NCBI RefSeq assembly: GCF_027943255.1
Contig: NC_072897.1
Coordinates: 37,112,044 to 37,176,043, forward strand
From: Anastrepha obliqua
Taxonomy: Eukaryota; Arthropoda; Insecta; Diptera; Tephritidae
Direction of reading: 5' to 3'
Length of the DNA: 64,000 nt
Below the pieces are notes generated by a model. That model ran no database searches. It was not told where the DNA came from and was given only the letters and a program-made list of their open reading frames with translations. This document shows positions 32,746-43,678 of the stretch, one piece after another (position 1 is the first letter of the stretch; every line of letters starts with the position of its first letter). Position numbers and translations under genes: made by a program.

Positions 32746-33436
32746 CTTGTGGACCACCATTTAATTAAGACAGTTGTCCCCAAGTCTGTATCGATTTTAT
32801 TTTCGGTGTACAGAGATGTTAATTTGATTCCTAAACGTTTATTCGTTTTTACAAGGACTGTGTCACCTACTCGAAACTGTCTGTCATGTCTTGTTTCGTC
32901 CACTCTGTTCAGCTGAAGTTGTTGTGCTTTGTGAACTCTATTTTTTATTTCGACCTCAAGTTCTTGGGAGGATGTGTGGATTATGTCAATTCATCGTTGG
33001 TTGGTCACTGTGTGGATCGAGTTGTTGTATTCGATAGTTCCTTGAAGTATCGTTTCAACAATATCGATAATTTTTCTCTCAGCTACTAAGCATCTCGCAA
33101 TGTCATTGAAGATACTATGGAATCTTTCTACCTGTCCATTGGATGTGCTATCAAGTGGTGGAGCATTTGCAATTTGGATGTCATATTGGTTGTGTAACAA
33201 TGATATTATTGTTTCTGATTTTATGAATGGCTCGTTATCGCAATATGTCGTCTTGGTATGACGGTAGAAATTGATAAGTTGTAGAATAGCTGATTGTATA
33301 TCAATTATTGTTCTTGAAGCAATGGGTTCGACAATTGCAAATTTTTAAAAATTATCTATAGAAGTAAGGAAACCCTTTTTAGCGGTTGAGTACACATAAA
33401 TATGCAGCATTTCACCTACATAAGAGGGTATGGGTG
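32746..33436 (-). pseudogene. Provirus integrase, catalytic core and C-terminus
   Basis: From 33436 down: GEMLHIYVYSTAKKGFLTSI, where the first catalytic Asp (normally HIDVF) is changed to Tyr. Then about 33290-32991: YDIQIANAPPLDSTSNGQVE, with the third acidic residue in GQVE, and IEYNNSIHTVTNQ. The tail to about 32746 reads KTNKRLGIKLTSLYTE. Integrase joins the provirus to host DNA. A mutated active site and stops show it is dead. Confidence 0.85.
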
Positions 33437-35530
33437 TTTTTTTTTTTTTTTTTTTGGTTAACGAAGGGGGAATCTTTCATAGATACCCTCAACTTAGACG
33501 GCATGCACGATTCATACTGCTCGCTAAGGGTACACCTCATTCGGGACCACGCACAGTCAGTAATTTTCATACTGTCTGGACTTGCAAAACAGTACACCTA
33601 CGTACTAAACCCTTAAACTCCGTCTCCTCCACCACTCTCCCTGCGGGACTGCTTCAACGTATTACTTCGCAGGGCTGGTTAGCTATATAGCTTCGTCAAT
33701 GTCTATCGGTTAATGCGTCTCATTTGCTCAATGTATCTGAGTTCCTTCTGAACTCTAGTAGCGTATGCAGCTATCTCCTCCCACTTTTCCTCCGATTGCA
33801 ACATGAACTCGACTACGTCAGTTGCATTTGGAATTATTCTTCCTGTTCTAAAGCGTGGGCAGTGGAAACTGGCATGTTCCACGTCTTCTTCTACATTGAT
33901 GCACACAGGGCAGTAGGGGCTGTCATCATGCCCGAACCTATGCAGGTATTTCCTAAAACCTCCATGTCCAGAAAGGAACTGTGTCACATGGTAGGTTGTA
34001 TCTCCAAAACTCCGATTTAGCCATGGTCGCAAATCGGGAATCAGTTTATAGGTCCATCGCCCTTTACTGGAGGTATTCCATCGGTCTTGCCACCTTGTTA
34101 GTGACACAAGCCGCTCTTCTTCTCTCACCGTTTTTTTATTTATTTCGGCATCCGTTGCACACCTGTCATAGACTCGCTTCATTTCACTCGCGAGAATGTC
34201 CGCTGGTATCATACCAGCTATGACAAACGCCGCGTCATCCGATATTGTTCTGTAGCCGCAACATGCCCTTAGGGCACTTAGCCTATATACAGACAATAGC
34301 TTCCTTTTGTTATCCTTCAGTTCCGCCGCATTTGCCCAAACTGGGGCTGCATGCAGGAGGACTGAAGTGGCCACATTTGCAAGCAAATTCCTTCTAGTTG
34401 ACTTAGGACCACCTATGTTTGGTAGGATCCTTGAGAGTGCCGCTTGTATGCTAGCGGTTTTCTCTACCGCGTAGTCAATATGGGCCTTAAAATTTAACCT
34501 ACAGTCTATCATAACTCCTAGGTATTTCAGAGCCGGTTGTGAGTGAACAATTTGCTCTCCCACTCTGATTCTCATCTGCTCGACTTTTTTCCGACTTGTT
34601 ATCAGAACCGTCTCCGTTTTCTGCTCTGCCAATTTGAGTCCCGCCTGTTCGATGCCAATTTCGTATAGGCTATTCAAAATGTGCGACCAGCTTGCCGAGT
34701 TAAAGGCGTTTTTGACATCTAATGTGGTTATAGCACAGTATTCCTTGGTGCCCCAACGCCACCGCTTTCCTTCTATAGCCTTAATAGCCGCTTTGACAAC
34801 CGTAGTGACTGCGTCAATCGTCGAACGGTTTTTCCGGAAGCCAAACTGCATTGTACTTAATGCTCCCTTCTCCTCTAGTATAGGCAATAGTCTATTGCAA
34901 ATAATACGTTCGAGTATTTTGCCCGTTGTGTCCAGTAGGCAAATCGGCCGGTACGAGGACGGATCATCGGCTGTTCCTTTTCCTTTTGGAATCAACACAA
35001 GTCGTTGCAATTTCCACTGTGTAGGGAAAACACCTTCGTCTAGGCATTTTTGTAGTACCGCAACAAATATTTCGGGACGCAAACGGATAGCCGCCTTAAG
35101 GGCTACATTTGGTATGCCATCCGGCCCCGGTGCTTTTCGGTCGCCGATTTTCTTGCACGCTTCCATTATCTCTATTGCGGATACGACTGGAATCTGTTGG
35201 GTATTTACGGTATCAGCAGATTCTAATCTATCTATACTCGGTCCCTGGGGAAATAGCGTCGCTACAATTCGATTAAGAATAACTGGGCATACCACTGATG
35301 GAGCTCGTTGTCCCGCCAGTTTCTTTAGTACCATTTTGTATGCAGTACCCCATGGGTTTATGTCCGCATCGTTGCATAGTTGTTTAAAGCTCTCGACTTT
35401 ACTTTTTTTAATCTCTTCTTGTAGTGCTTTCCTTGCCTTTCGAAAGTGCGCTAGCACCGTTTCATAGCAAGCTCTGCCCCTGGACCTTTGCATTTTACGC
35501 CGCGCTTGCAGGCAGGTCCGTCTCAGGGTA
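33437..35530 (-). mobile_element. R1-clade LINE on the minus strand, 5'-truncated, inserted in integrase
   Basis: The plus-strand T run at 33438-33460 is its poly-A tail. The flanks carry GGTATGGGTG on both sides (about 33427-33436 and 35533-35542), and removing the LINE joins the integrase frame ETPIP to GEMLHI. The body holds one long ORF2 portion. 33455-33702 is the 3' UTR. Confidence 0.88.
33703..35523 (-). CDS. R1-like reverse transcriptase lacking its active site, open frame
   Basis: An uninterrupted frame of about 605 codons. It has LVLIPKGKGTADDPSSYRPI, MQFGFRKNRSTIDAVT, TTLDVKNAFNSASW (motif A), then SLYEIGIEQAGLKLAEQKTE, where the palm with motif B and the F/YADD motif should be. 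About 95-100 residues are missing in frame. The thumb (LKYLGVMIDCRLNFKAH), the C-terminal region and the CCHC end (YCPVCINVEEDVEHASFHC) follow. The first about 10 residues of the computed ORF come from provirus sequence. It can make protein but not DNA. Confidence 0.88.
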   Translation of the reverse strand, partial: RRTCLQARRKMQRSRGRACYETVLAHFRKARKALQEEIKKSKVESFKQLCNDADINPWGTAYKMVLKKLAGQRAPSVVCPVILNRIVATLFPQGPSIDRLESADTVNTQQIPVVSAIEIMEACKKIGDRKAPGPDGIPNVALKAAIRLRPEIFVAVLQKCLDEGVFPTQWKLQRLVLIPKGKGTADDPSSYRPICLLDTTGKILERIICNRLLPILEEKGALSTMQFGFRKNRSTIDAVTTVVKAAIKAIEGKRWRWGTKEYCAITTLDVKNAFNSASWSHILNSLYEIGIEQAGLKLAEQKTETVLITSRKKVEQMRIRVGEQIVHSQPALKYLGVMIDCRLNFKAHIDYAVEKTASIQAALSRILPNIGGPKSTRRNLLANVATSVLLHAAPVWANAAELKDNKRKLLSVYRLSALRACCGYRTISDDAAFVIAGMIPADILASEMKRVYDRCATDAEINKKTVREEERLVSLTRWQDRWNTSSKGRWTYKLIPDLRPWLNRSFGDTTYHVTQFLSGHGGFRKYLHRFGHDDSPYCPVCINVEEDVEHASFHCPRFRTGRIIPNATDVVEFMLQSEEKWEEIAAYATRVQKELRYIEQMRRINR

Positions 35531-36086
35531 TGGTATGGGTGTCTCTCCAAGTATTTGTCTTTGTGGGTGGCGGTTGTACTTGGCTATTTGACAAATTTAC
35601 AATTACAAACTTGATCGCTAATTTGGTCATTTTCGGGAAAAGTAGTCTTGTAAAATCTGTTTTACCTTATCTTGGCCCGCCCTGTGAGCTCTATTGTGTT
35701 CTGTAATAATTATTTCCATCTGTTCATTCTTGTCGAAAATATCATTAACTATATGTTTTGTATGTTTTGTGCGGCCGGCGTAGCCGAATGGGTAGGTCCG
35801 TGACTACCATACGGAATTCACAGAAACGTCCGAGTGTATTTCTGCCATCATAAATCTCCTCATAAAAATATCTGCCGTTCGGAGTCGGCTTGAAACTGTA
35901 GGTGCCTCCATTTGTGGAACGACATCAAGACGCACACCACAAATAGAAGGAGGAGCTCGGCCAAACACCCAAAAAGGGTGTACGCGCCAATTATATATAT
36001 ATATGTTTTGTATACCGGAATATTGTTGTTGGAAATATTTCTATTAATTCACTATGTATTGTGGCCCTGTCCGACTGTGCATTATC
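35531..36086 (-). pseudogene. Provirus integrase N-terminal (zinc-binding) part, holding a SINE
   Basis: From about 35757 on minus: HNRAHRAGQDKVKQILQDYF and FPKMTKLANKF, the HHCC region, then KYNRHPQRQILGETPIP, which joins 33436 across the LINE. Between 36086 and 36012 lies the RNase H to integrase linker. The SINE at 35771-36002 separates the two. Confidence 0.8.
35771..36002 (+). repeat. tRNA-derived SINE, near full length
   Basis: 232 bp flanked by the 9-bp repeat ATGTTTTGT (35762-35770 and 36003-36011). The head GCGGCCGGCGTAGCCGAATG has a pol III A-box-like GTAGCCGAATGGGTA. A degenerate B box is possible near 35820. The body ends in CACCCAAAAAGGGTG and a (TA)n tail. A truncated relative lies at 23302. 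Confidence 0.8.
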
Positions 36087-36094
36087 CTCTAGGG

Positions 36095-38429
36095 CAGTGG
36101 TCGCCAACCCGTCGATCGCGAGCTACCGGTAGCTCGCAAAGGCAATTCTGGTAGCTCGCGCTGCTCACGTTGCAAAAAATCCAACAGTCTGAAAATCATA
36201 CCAGTATTAGCAAATTTCAGAAATTTTCATAATAAATAGATAAACAGCGGCAACACTGCGGTAAGCGATTTCGCGCCGACAAACACGACGCGAAGTCACG
36301 TCTCCGTTCTAGGATCGGCTGGAACCGATTAGCGCGTTCGAGAATTTTTTGGCTTTATATATACGCAATGCACGTCGACATTGCGCTCAGTTTAATACTG
36401 AACGGCATTATCAACGTTCTGCGTGCAGCGGTTGGGTTAGAGTTCGAAACATTATTGCAAGCAGTAGTAAGAAGGCGAAGACATACCATTTCCATTCGGA
36501 ATGGGAAGACCAATTCTTCTTCACAGAAGTTAAAGGCAAAAGTGTTTGTTTGTTATGTAATACATCTGTGTCAGTTCCTAAAAAAGGAAATATTGAGAGG
36601 CATCATAAAACTGTACATTCGAATTTTGAGAAGGCATTCCCGTTAAATTCTGCCACCAGAAAAGAAAAACTGAAACATTTAAAAATCCAGTTAATTGGAC
36701 AACAGTCAATATTTTTGAAAACAATCGACAAAAATAAGGCTGCAACTGAAGCATCTTATCGTGTTTCCCAGATAATTGCACAAAAGAAAAAACCTTATGA
36801 AGACAGGGAAATCATTAAACAAGCATTTTTGGAAGCTGCAGATTCTTTATTCGCCAACTTTAAAAATAAAGACGAAATAGTGTCTGCTATAAAATCTATG
36901 CAACTTTCTGCAAATACAGTGATGAGGCGAGTAGAAGTAATGAGCAATGATATTTTTTTACAGTTAAGAAGTGACTTAGATAACTGTATTTATTTTTCAC
37001 TGCAACTGGATGAATCAACAGATGTAGTTGACACCTCACAGATGGCCATATTTGTCAGGATGGCTTTTAGTGATTTTACAATTAAAGAAGATCTTTTGAA
37101 GTTTATTCCACTCAAAGGACATACTACTGGGCTAGAGCTGTTTTCTCATTTAAAAAATCTCATCTCTTCTGAGAAAATTCCAATATCAAAAATGGTAGGC
37201 CTGACAACTGACGGTGCTCCAGCTATGTTGGGTTGTGATAAGGGGCTCGTGGCGCTATGTCATAAGGATGAAAGTTTTCCACAATTTCTTAGTTACCACT
37301 GTATTATACAACAGCAAGCATTATGTGGAAATTTTCTAAACTTGAACAACGTTATGAAACTGGTGGTGAAAATTGTGAACAAGATTAGAGCTCAAACGTT
37401 ACAAAGAAGATTATTTAAAACCTTGGCTGATGAAATTGACTGTCAATACGGAGAGCTACTTCTTCACTCTGAAGTGCGATGGTTAAGCAGAGGACGAGTG
37501 CTCAAACGTTTCAATGATGTTCTGCCTACTATACTCCAATTTTTCAAAGAACGCGATGAACCGATTCCTGAACTGGAAAATTCGACTTGGCTCAGAGATT
37601 TTGGTTTTCTTGTGGACATTACAGAGAAATTAAAGGAGCTTAACTTGCAGCTTCAAAGCAGGGATAAAGAATTAGCGGAAATGATTTCTGATATAAATGC
37701 ATTTATTACAAAACTTGAATTTTGGGAACAAAACCTAAAAAACCGCGATACTAACAACTTTGGCGAAGACATTGCTGGACAATGGAACTGATTGCTTTTC
37801 AAAGTGACTTGACTTTAAAATCTTTAGGTTCAAATACAAAATGTATATGGACTTTAGTAAGTAAAGATAAGTATTCAGTTTTATGTCGTGTTGCGTTGAA
37901 AGTGAAAGCGTTATTCAGTTCAACTTATTTGTGTGAATCTTCTTTTTCCAATATGAAATTTATTAAAAATAAATACCGCAATCGGCTTACAGATATACAT
38001 TTGGATAACTGTATTCGAATGACTGTATCAAATTATACTGCAAATATTAAAAAAATTATCGATGAGTCAGAATGTCAACCTTCTCATTAAATATGCTCTT
38101 TTTATCTGCCCATATTTTATTTATATAATAATGTATTATTACTGTTTTGTTGTTTTTTTAAGTCGCTTGTGATTTGCCATTATGACTGCAAAAAATTTTG
38201 TTACGATTGATAGGTGTGAACATGGATGTAGTTATGCATAAGTATAAGCACTATAAGTCATAAGTTTATTATATAATATATAGAACGTATATTAGTAAAA
38301 TAAATACATGTATTGCATGTCGAATATAACTGTGTATTATTTAATTTATGTTGGCTTGTGCAAGTAGCTCGCTGTTTATTTCAAAATCTTGAAAGTAGCT
38401 CAACACATTGAAAAAGTTGGCGACCACTG
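36095..38429 (+). mobile_element. hAT transposon with 8-bp duplication
   Basis: Starts CAGTGGTCGCCAAC at 36095 and ends GTTGGCGACCACTG at 38429, 14-bp perfect inverted ends. Flanked by CTCTAGGG at 36087-36094 and 38430-38437. One nearly intact transposase gene lies on plus. 2335 bp is a normal size for an autonomous hAT. It sits in the RNase H end of the provirus (ALSRHN region). Confidence 0.95.
36454..38090 (+). pseudogene. hAT transposase (BED finger, GTF2IRD2/ZBED-like)
   Basis: Starts at ASSSKKAKTYHFHSEWEDQF, where the expected Met codon is ATT (36454). A BED-type finger CLLCNTSVSVPKKGNIERHH (C2-H2) follows. The catalytic domain has LQLDESTDVVD (first Asp region), GLTTDGAPAMLG (second Asp), HCIIQQQALC with Gln where His is usual, and EVRWLSRGRVLKRF. 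A one-base frameshift near 37785 separates the end, 37782-38087: CESSFSNMKFIKNKYRNRL, with the catalytic Glu and dimerisation region. Only the start and this shift block a full enzyme. Confidence 0.93.
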
Positions 38430-38437
38430 CTCTAGGG

Positions 38438-40201
38438 CATGAATATTATGCCTTGATAATGCGTTAGCGACGTAGTTTTCTTTTCCTGGCTTGTAGTAAA
38501 TATTTGCATTGTATTCGTCTATGAAGGCTTTCCAACGTCTTATGTGTTGGGATTACGGTCAGAAACCGCAAACATCTGATGGTCTTTAAAATATTGAAAT
38601 TTTTCGCCCCGTACAGATAGTTCCTGAGGTTTTTTAGGGCCAAAACTATAGGGAGTAGCTCCTTTCGTTAAGTTAAGTTAAGTTCTCTATCTTTCAATGT
38701 CCTTGATATCATGGTGATAAGCTTTCCGTCTTGTGATAAGACTGCTCCCAGACCGAAGGACGAAGCATCTGTTGTTAGATCGAACGCTTTCTTATAATCA
38801 GGATAGTGTAACATTACGGTTTCGAACGCAAGAACTTCTTTGAGTTTCTCTTTCATCAAACTGAAGCAGTATTTTCTTTGAATGTCCAGCGCTTACTTTC
38901 CCATTCTCACCTTTTAAGATGTCGCTTATATGTTTTGCTATAGACGCAAAATGTTTAATAAAGCATCTATAGTAGCTTGCCGATCCAAGGAATGATCTGA
39001 CATTGAATAAAGTAGTTGGTTGTTCATAATTTCGAATTGCTTCCACTTTATTCGGACATGTTTTTATCCCACTGCTTGAGACAGCAAATCCTAGATACTC
39101 TTCACTTTCTTTAAAAAAGTGAGACTTTTCGCGCGAACCTCTCATGTTGGTATCGTATAGTTTGTCTAAGACCCATGCGATATGATTGACGTGATTTTCT
39201 ATGTTTTCAGAGAAAATGATTACGTCATCAACGTAAACATAGCAAGATTTTCTTATTTGTTCTCTGAGCACATCGTCAATGGCTCTATGGAAAATGCTGG
39301 GGCATTTTTAGGCCAAAGGGGAGCCTGCAGAACTCATACTTCCCACTTCCTACAGAAAAAGCTGTTTTTTCCCTGTCCTTTTTCACAGGTAAAATCTGGT
39401 GAAATCCGGATTTTAGATCTAGAGTTGTGAAGTATTTTACTGTACTCAATTTGATAGTATTGAAACAATATTTGGAATGGGGTATTTATCGTCTATTGCT
39501 TTCAAATTTAATTTCCTGAAATCTATAACCAAACGTTTCTTTCTATTTCCCTGTTCATCGATACCTGTTTTGTCAACTACCCAAACAGGATTGTTGTATG
39601 GTGTCCATGATGGCGGTATTTTACCATCTTTTAGCATCAAGTCCTGGGTTTCTGTATTTACAAATTCTGATACGCCCATTGGGTAAGGATATAATTTTGA
39701 ATATATGGGGTCTTCATTCTCTGTTCGGAGAGTTCGAATGTCGTTACTGTTGTATGGGAGTGCTTCGTTTGGTTCCGCAAAAACACCCGTCCGGCTTCCT
39801 AACATAAGTTGAAACTTTTTTGATATAGACTGAAGGACTTGCATTTCTTCAATATTTGCAAAATTGACGGCAGCACATTTTAAAAATTTTATTGTTTCGG
39901 AACCGCAATTTGTTATTAACTTCCTATTTCTGAAGTCTAGTAAAACATCACTTGGTTTAAGTGGGTCAAGTCCAACTATGCCGTCAAATGTCGTGAGGTT
40001 TGGTAGTAAGAAGAATGTTGTGTTGGTATTAAAAAGATGCATAGTACATTTCTTGTCTATGACGTTAAAGCCATGAATTGATTTTACTCCAAAAGGTTTA
40101 TTTATAGGGGTGATATACTTTAGTTCTTTTAATGGTTTTACATAGTTTTTCAGTAATTTAATCGTTTTCCCTGCTACCGCTCTTTCAATGAACGGAAGCA
40201 A
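38438..40201 (-). pseudogene. Provirus protease, reverse transcriptase and RNase H
   Basis: On minus from 40201: LPFIERAVAGKTIKLL and a protease region in which D-T-G is not visible. FDGIVGLDPLKPSDVLLDFR, then SKLYPYPMGVSEFVN and VWVVDKTGI, KKRLVIDFRKLNLKAI (reverse transcriptase fingers) follow. A shift at about 39440 leads to 39271, where KSCYVYVDDVIIFSENI has motif C (YVDD). Then EYLGFAVSSSGIKT, RSFLGSASYYRCFIKHFASI and RNase H FDLTTDASSFGLGAVLS. It ends ENYVANALSRHN at the hAT. Frameshifts near 38800-38860 and 39300. Confidence 0.9.
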
Positions 40202-41398
40202 GGAGCTGTGCCTAAAAAATTAATTTGGTCATAGTCTGTAAGGTCGTCGTCGTCTATGTCATCTACTTCGGCGTCCGCGTCAGTCTGGTATTGTTGGCCC
40301 TCTTGTTCATGTATTTTGTCATCTGTCTCTACGTGATTAACTCTTTGTTGTTTCGGTCCTGTGAACCGTGCACTACTATTGTTTGGTCGTTTATTTGCTT
40401 GTCCCTGATTGTTATATTGAGTGCTCTGTTGTTGAACTGGCCACTGGGTTTGTCTCTGAGTCGCGTTGTTTAGTTGGTATTGGGTAGACTGTCTAAAACG
40501 GGATGATGTGTCTACCTCCATTGGTTGGACTTTTTGTTGTTTTTGTGAGAATTCCTGTTTCTTGTAATGTGGGCTTTTCCCTTGTTGTCTGTATCTCGAG
40601 TCTGGTACTATACTATTTTCCCTGCTTTGTTGTCTTTGTTCAGTTTTCTGAACTTTTTCTTTCATGATACGAGCAAAGTTCGTAGCGAACATGTATCGGT
40701 CATGATTAGTATCAACCTCTTGGGACAGTGCTAAAGCAAAGGGAAGATCGTTTGGTCTTGCCGAGAATAGGACATCACTTAAAGCCTTTCTGGTTCCTCA
40801 GATAAATACTCGTAAAGCGTCTGGTCTGTACTTCTCATTGAATGAAGAAGCTAAAGTGTGGTCGTAGGTCATTAATGTCTTGTTTATAAGTAGAGTCAAT
40901 TTCTTTTCTATCTTGTCATAGTATTGTAACAATGTCATGATTCCTTGACGGAGTGATGAAATCTCCTGTTCAATCACGTGTATGGTTTGTCTGCGTATGT
41001 GAAATTTAACCGATTCATGATAGTTTTAAAATTCAGAGGAGTGTCAAAGGAAGAGAGTGCCATATCAGCTGAGTTCTTAACTTTGTTTCTTAATATTCCT
41101 AAAGCTTGATAATGTTTTGAACTACCGTCATATTTTTCGTATACCTTTTATGTGGTATGCGCAGCTTTCCTCCATGATACATAGGTTTGATTCTTTCCCT
41201 CCAAGACTGGCAAGGATTTCATAATGTCAAGAGTGTCGTTGCATAGGACGCCTATTCTTATTTCAGCATCCTTGTATGTCTCTACTTCGGGAGTGGTGAT
41301 TTTTACCCTATCTATAGTTTCTTGAATACTCCTTAGTTTTATGTAATTGTAACTGCACCCCCCACTATAGGTTTTAGTTGTTCACTAGTCATTGCCAT
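40174..41398 (-). pseudogene. Provirus gag
   Basis: The start MAMTSEQLKPIVGGA is at about 41394. Frames shift repeatedly through a capsid-like region (KVKNSADMALSSFDTPLNFK, TIMNRLNFTYADKP). The last 172 codons (40692-40174) are open and Gln/Asn-rich without zinc knuckles, ending in an acidic patch (DADAEVDDIDDDD) and INFLGTAPCFRSLKE, which errantivirus Gag proteins often have. The pol frame overlaps the gag end by about 28 bp in a different frame, the usual frameshift arrangement. Confidence 0.85.
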
Positions 41399-41775
41399 TG
41401 TTTACTTTTTGTTTTTTCTTAATTTTTCCTGGTGTTCTGTTTTATTAAGTTTCTAGAACTTAGTCACCAAATCTTGTGTTTCACTATCACTCATAACATT
41501 CAAGAGAATACATGGGCATTCTATTTGCAACTATCTACTTATGTATCTTGGTAGCACACAACTATTAGAATTGTATTTTGAGTGTATTTCTAAAAAATTT
41601 AATTAAATATATTATTATATTTTTTTTTTTTAATTTTGCAAAAATTTTGTATTATTTTTATACAGGGTGGGCCATATAGCGTTTGCTTTTTGAACCACCT
41701 ATTTTTTTGAGATTGGTAACACAAATGACATGTCAAATGTGTTCATAATTTACTTAAAGGCTTGACATTTACGAA

Positions 41776-42455
41776 ATGGGACGCTATACGCTTGAACAAA
41801 ATTGGGAAATATTGAAAACCTATTTCCAAAGTGGTGAGTCGTCTTCTTCTTTTCTGATTTTCACATCGGTAGCTACGTCAATAAGCAAAATTGTCGGATT
41901 TGCGGCTCAGAAAATCCACACGTTACTGTAGAGAAGCAAATGCATCCACAACGAGTCACTGTTTGGTGCGGTTTTTGGTTTGGCGGCATCATCGGGCCAT
42001 TTTTTTTCGAAAATGAACGAGGACCCGCGGTTACAGTAAATGGCGAGCGTTACCGTGACATGTTCAAAGAGTTGTTTCCAAAAATTGAAGAGGATGACAT
42101 GGACGACATTTGGTTTCAACAGGATGGGGCAACTTGTCACACTGCCAAAGTTACACTCGAACTTTTGGCTACCGTTTTTGAAAACCGAAAAACCAGCCGA
42201 AATTCCGATATCAATTGGCCGCCTCGGAGCTGTGATTTAAGCCCATTGGACTATTTTTTGTGGGGAGCCGTTAGGGACAAATGCTATGCGAACGATCCAG
42301 AGACGATTGATGCTTCAAAACACGAAATCAAAGTTGCCATTCATGAAATTGGAGCCCAAACCATCGAAAATGTGCTTAAAAATTGGGTTGATGGAATGGC
42401 CTACTGTAAAGCCAGTCGTGGCAGTCATTTGAACGATATTATTTTTCATTCATAA
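41776..42455 (+). pseudogene. rosa-type mariner transposase, copy B
   Basis: ATG 41776 gives MGRYTLEQNWEILKTYFQSG, then an internal deletion and frameshift. The catalytic frame resumes at 41940: QRVTVWCGFWFGGIIGPFFF (first Asp region, Asp not seen), IEEDDMDDIWFQQDGATCHT and SCDLSPLDYFLWGAVRDKCY, with 41 residues between the second and third Asp. It ends SRGSHLNDIIFHS. The deletion differs from that of copy A. Confidence 0.9.
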
Positions 42456-42775
42456 ATGACAATGTTCGATCTTCATAATAAAAAAAAAAGTTTGAAAAAA
42501 TATTGGCCCCTATTATGAGCTAGATTCGATCTTCGATATTCGTTGGTTGTCGAAGATCGAAAATCGAATGTCAATTTGGTATTATGAGCGGTGCAGCCCA
42601 GTCGAAATTTTCGTTGAATATCGAATTTAGAGTCGAATGCAATTTTGCGTTCGATTGTGTTGCGTATTGTGGGTAACCTTGTTAAAATGTAAGTTGTTTG
42701 CGATTATTTATGGTTTTATAGTAACTAAATAATAAATATATTCTAATTTTGTTAATTTTATGCCGGTCGAAAGTC

Positions 42776-43067
42776 GTGAGTACCAAACAGCAATTAGAAA
42801 GGCTAGTTTCATTAATGGAAGAGAATCCACAATTCGCAAAAGGGATTTGCACCAAAGTTCAAGCAGCAAAAAAATGGGAGGAATTTACAACGGAGCTGAA
42901 TTGCTTGGGACCACCAGTTAGAACGGCAGCAAAATGGATTAAGGTTAATAATGGTTTTTTTTTCGTGATGTTTATAGAAATACATTTTTATTTTCCCTTG
43001 GCAGGTATGGGCTGAAATACGTAGAGGAACTGAAATACATATTTTTTTTCGAATGACGAATAATTGA
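42776..43067 (+). pseudogene. Harbinger Myb/SANT-like DNA-binding protein
   Basis: Reads VSTKQQLERLVSLMEENPQF and AKKWEEFTTELNCLGPPVRT then AAKWIK, a trihelix/Myb-SANT-like module. Harbinger elements need such a partner for nuclear import and DNA binding. The expected ATG is GTG (42776). A GT-AG intron of 61 bp (42944-43004) would join AAKWIK to VWAEIRRGTEIHIFF. Without splicing the frame runs into FFFVMFIEIHFYF, which is intron. Confidence 0.75.
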
Positions 43068-43151
43068 ATAAAGAAAATTTATAACAAAAATAAAACAGAA
43101 ACTGTGGCGTAAAGGTTTCTATTTAATACTTTTTAGATTTTTCTATAATAT

Positions 43152-43678
43152 TCAAGAGATTTCATCTCTTATGCTGTATTTGCTATAAAAATGTGCTTTT
43201 CTTTGTTGTAGATCAGCCTCTGTACTACTAAATTGTATCCATCTTTGGCAAATATAATTTTCCAGGACATCTATTATTTCCGATAGCACAACGGACACAG
43301 TGGGTTGAGCAAGTCCTAGCATACCTTCATTACCAATACTCAATTGGTACGATCCCTGATCATAAAATCGCAGAACTGTGGCTAGCTTTAAAATATTTGG
43401 AATGGATTTGGATCGGGTGCACTGCTGCAACTGGTTTTCTGTACTGGACAGTAGGTTCATAAACGCCTCTTTAGATAATCAGAAGTTCTTTAAAAATCTG
43501 TAAGGAAATTTCTGTAATATTAAGTACGTCAACACATTTTGAAAATTCTAAACGTACTCAGTGGAAGCCATTTCTAGGGGGTTGGATGCGCCCCTCAACT
43601 GTTTTCTACTTCTAGCTAGTTCCGCTAATCTTTCATCGTCCGATAAATCGTCGAACCACAACTCCGTTGTACTCATTT
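43152..43678 (-). pseudogene. Harbinger transposase, N-terminal half
   Basis: ATG at 43678 gives MSTTELWFDDLSDDERLAEL then TE. A likely intron (GTACGTTT to TTACAG, about 43562-43515) leads to KFPYRFLKNF, a stop (TGA where Arg is usual) and LSKEAFMNLL. The open frame 43460-43152 holds ILKLATVLRFYDQGSYQLSI and MLGLAQPTVSVVLSEIIDVL, the HARBI1-like helical part. The DDE domain is missing. Confidence 0.85.

Noticed and set aside
33430..33460. Long T run as a terminator
   Set aside because: It is the poly-A tail of a minus-strand LINE.
34634..35467. 277-codon plus-strand ORF
   Set aside because: Antisense shadow of the R1-like LINE frame, no domain.
36349..36453. Upstream extension of the hAT ORF (MALYIRNARR...)
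   Set aside because: Starts at a non-ATG in non-coding sequence; family proteins start near ASSSKK.
42749..42775. Upstream residues of the Harbinger Myb-like ORF
   Set aside because: No ATG; the natural start position corresponds to GTG 42776.
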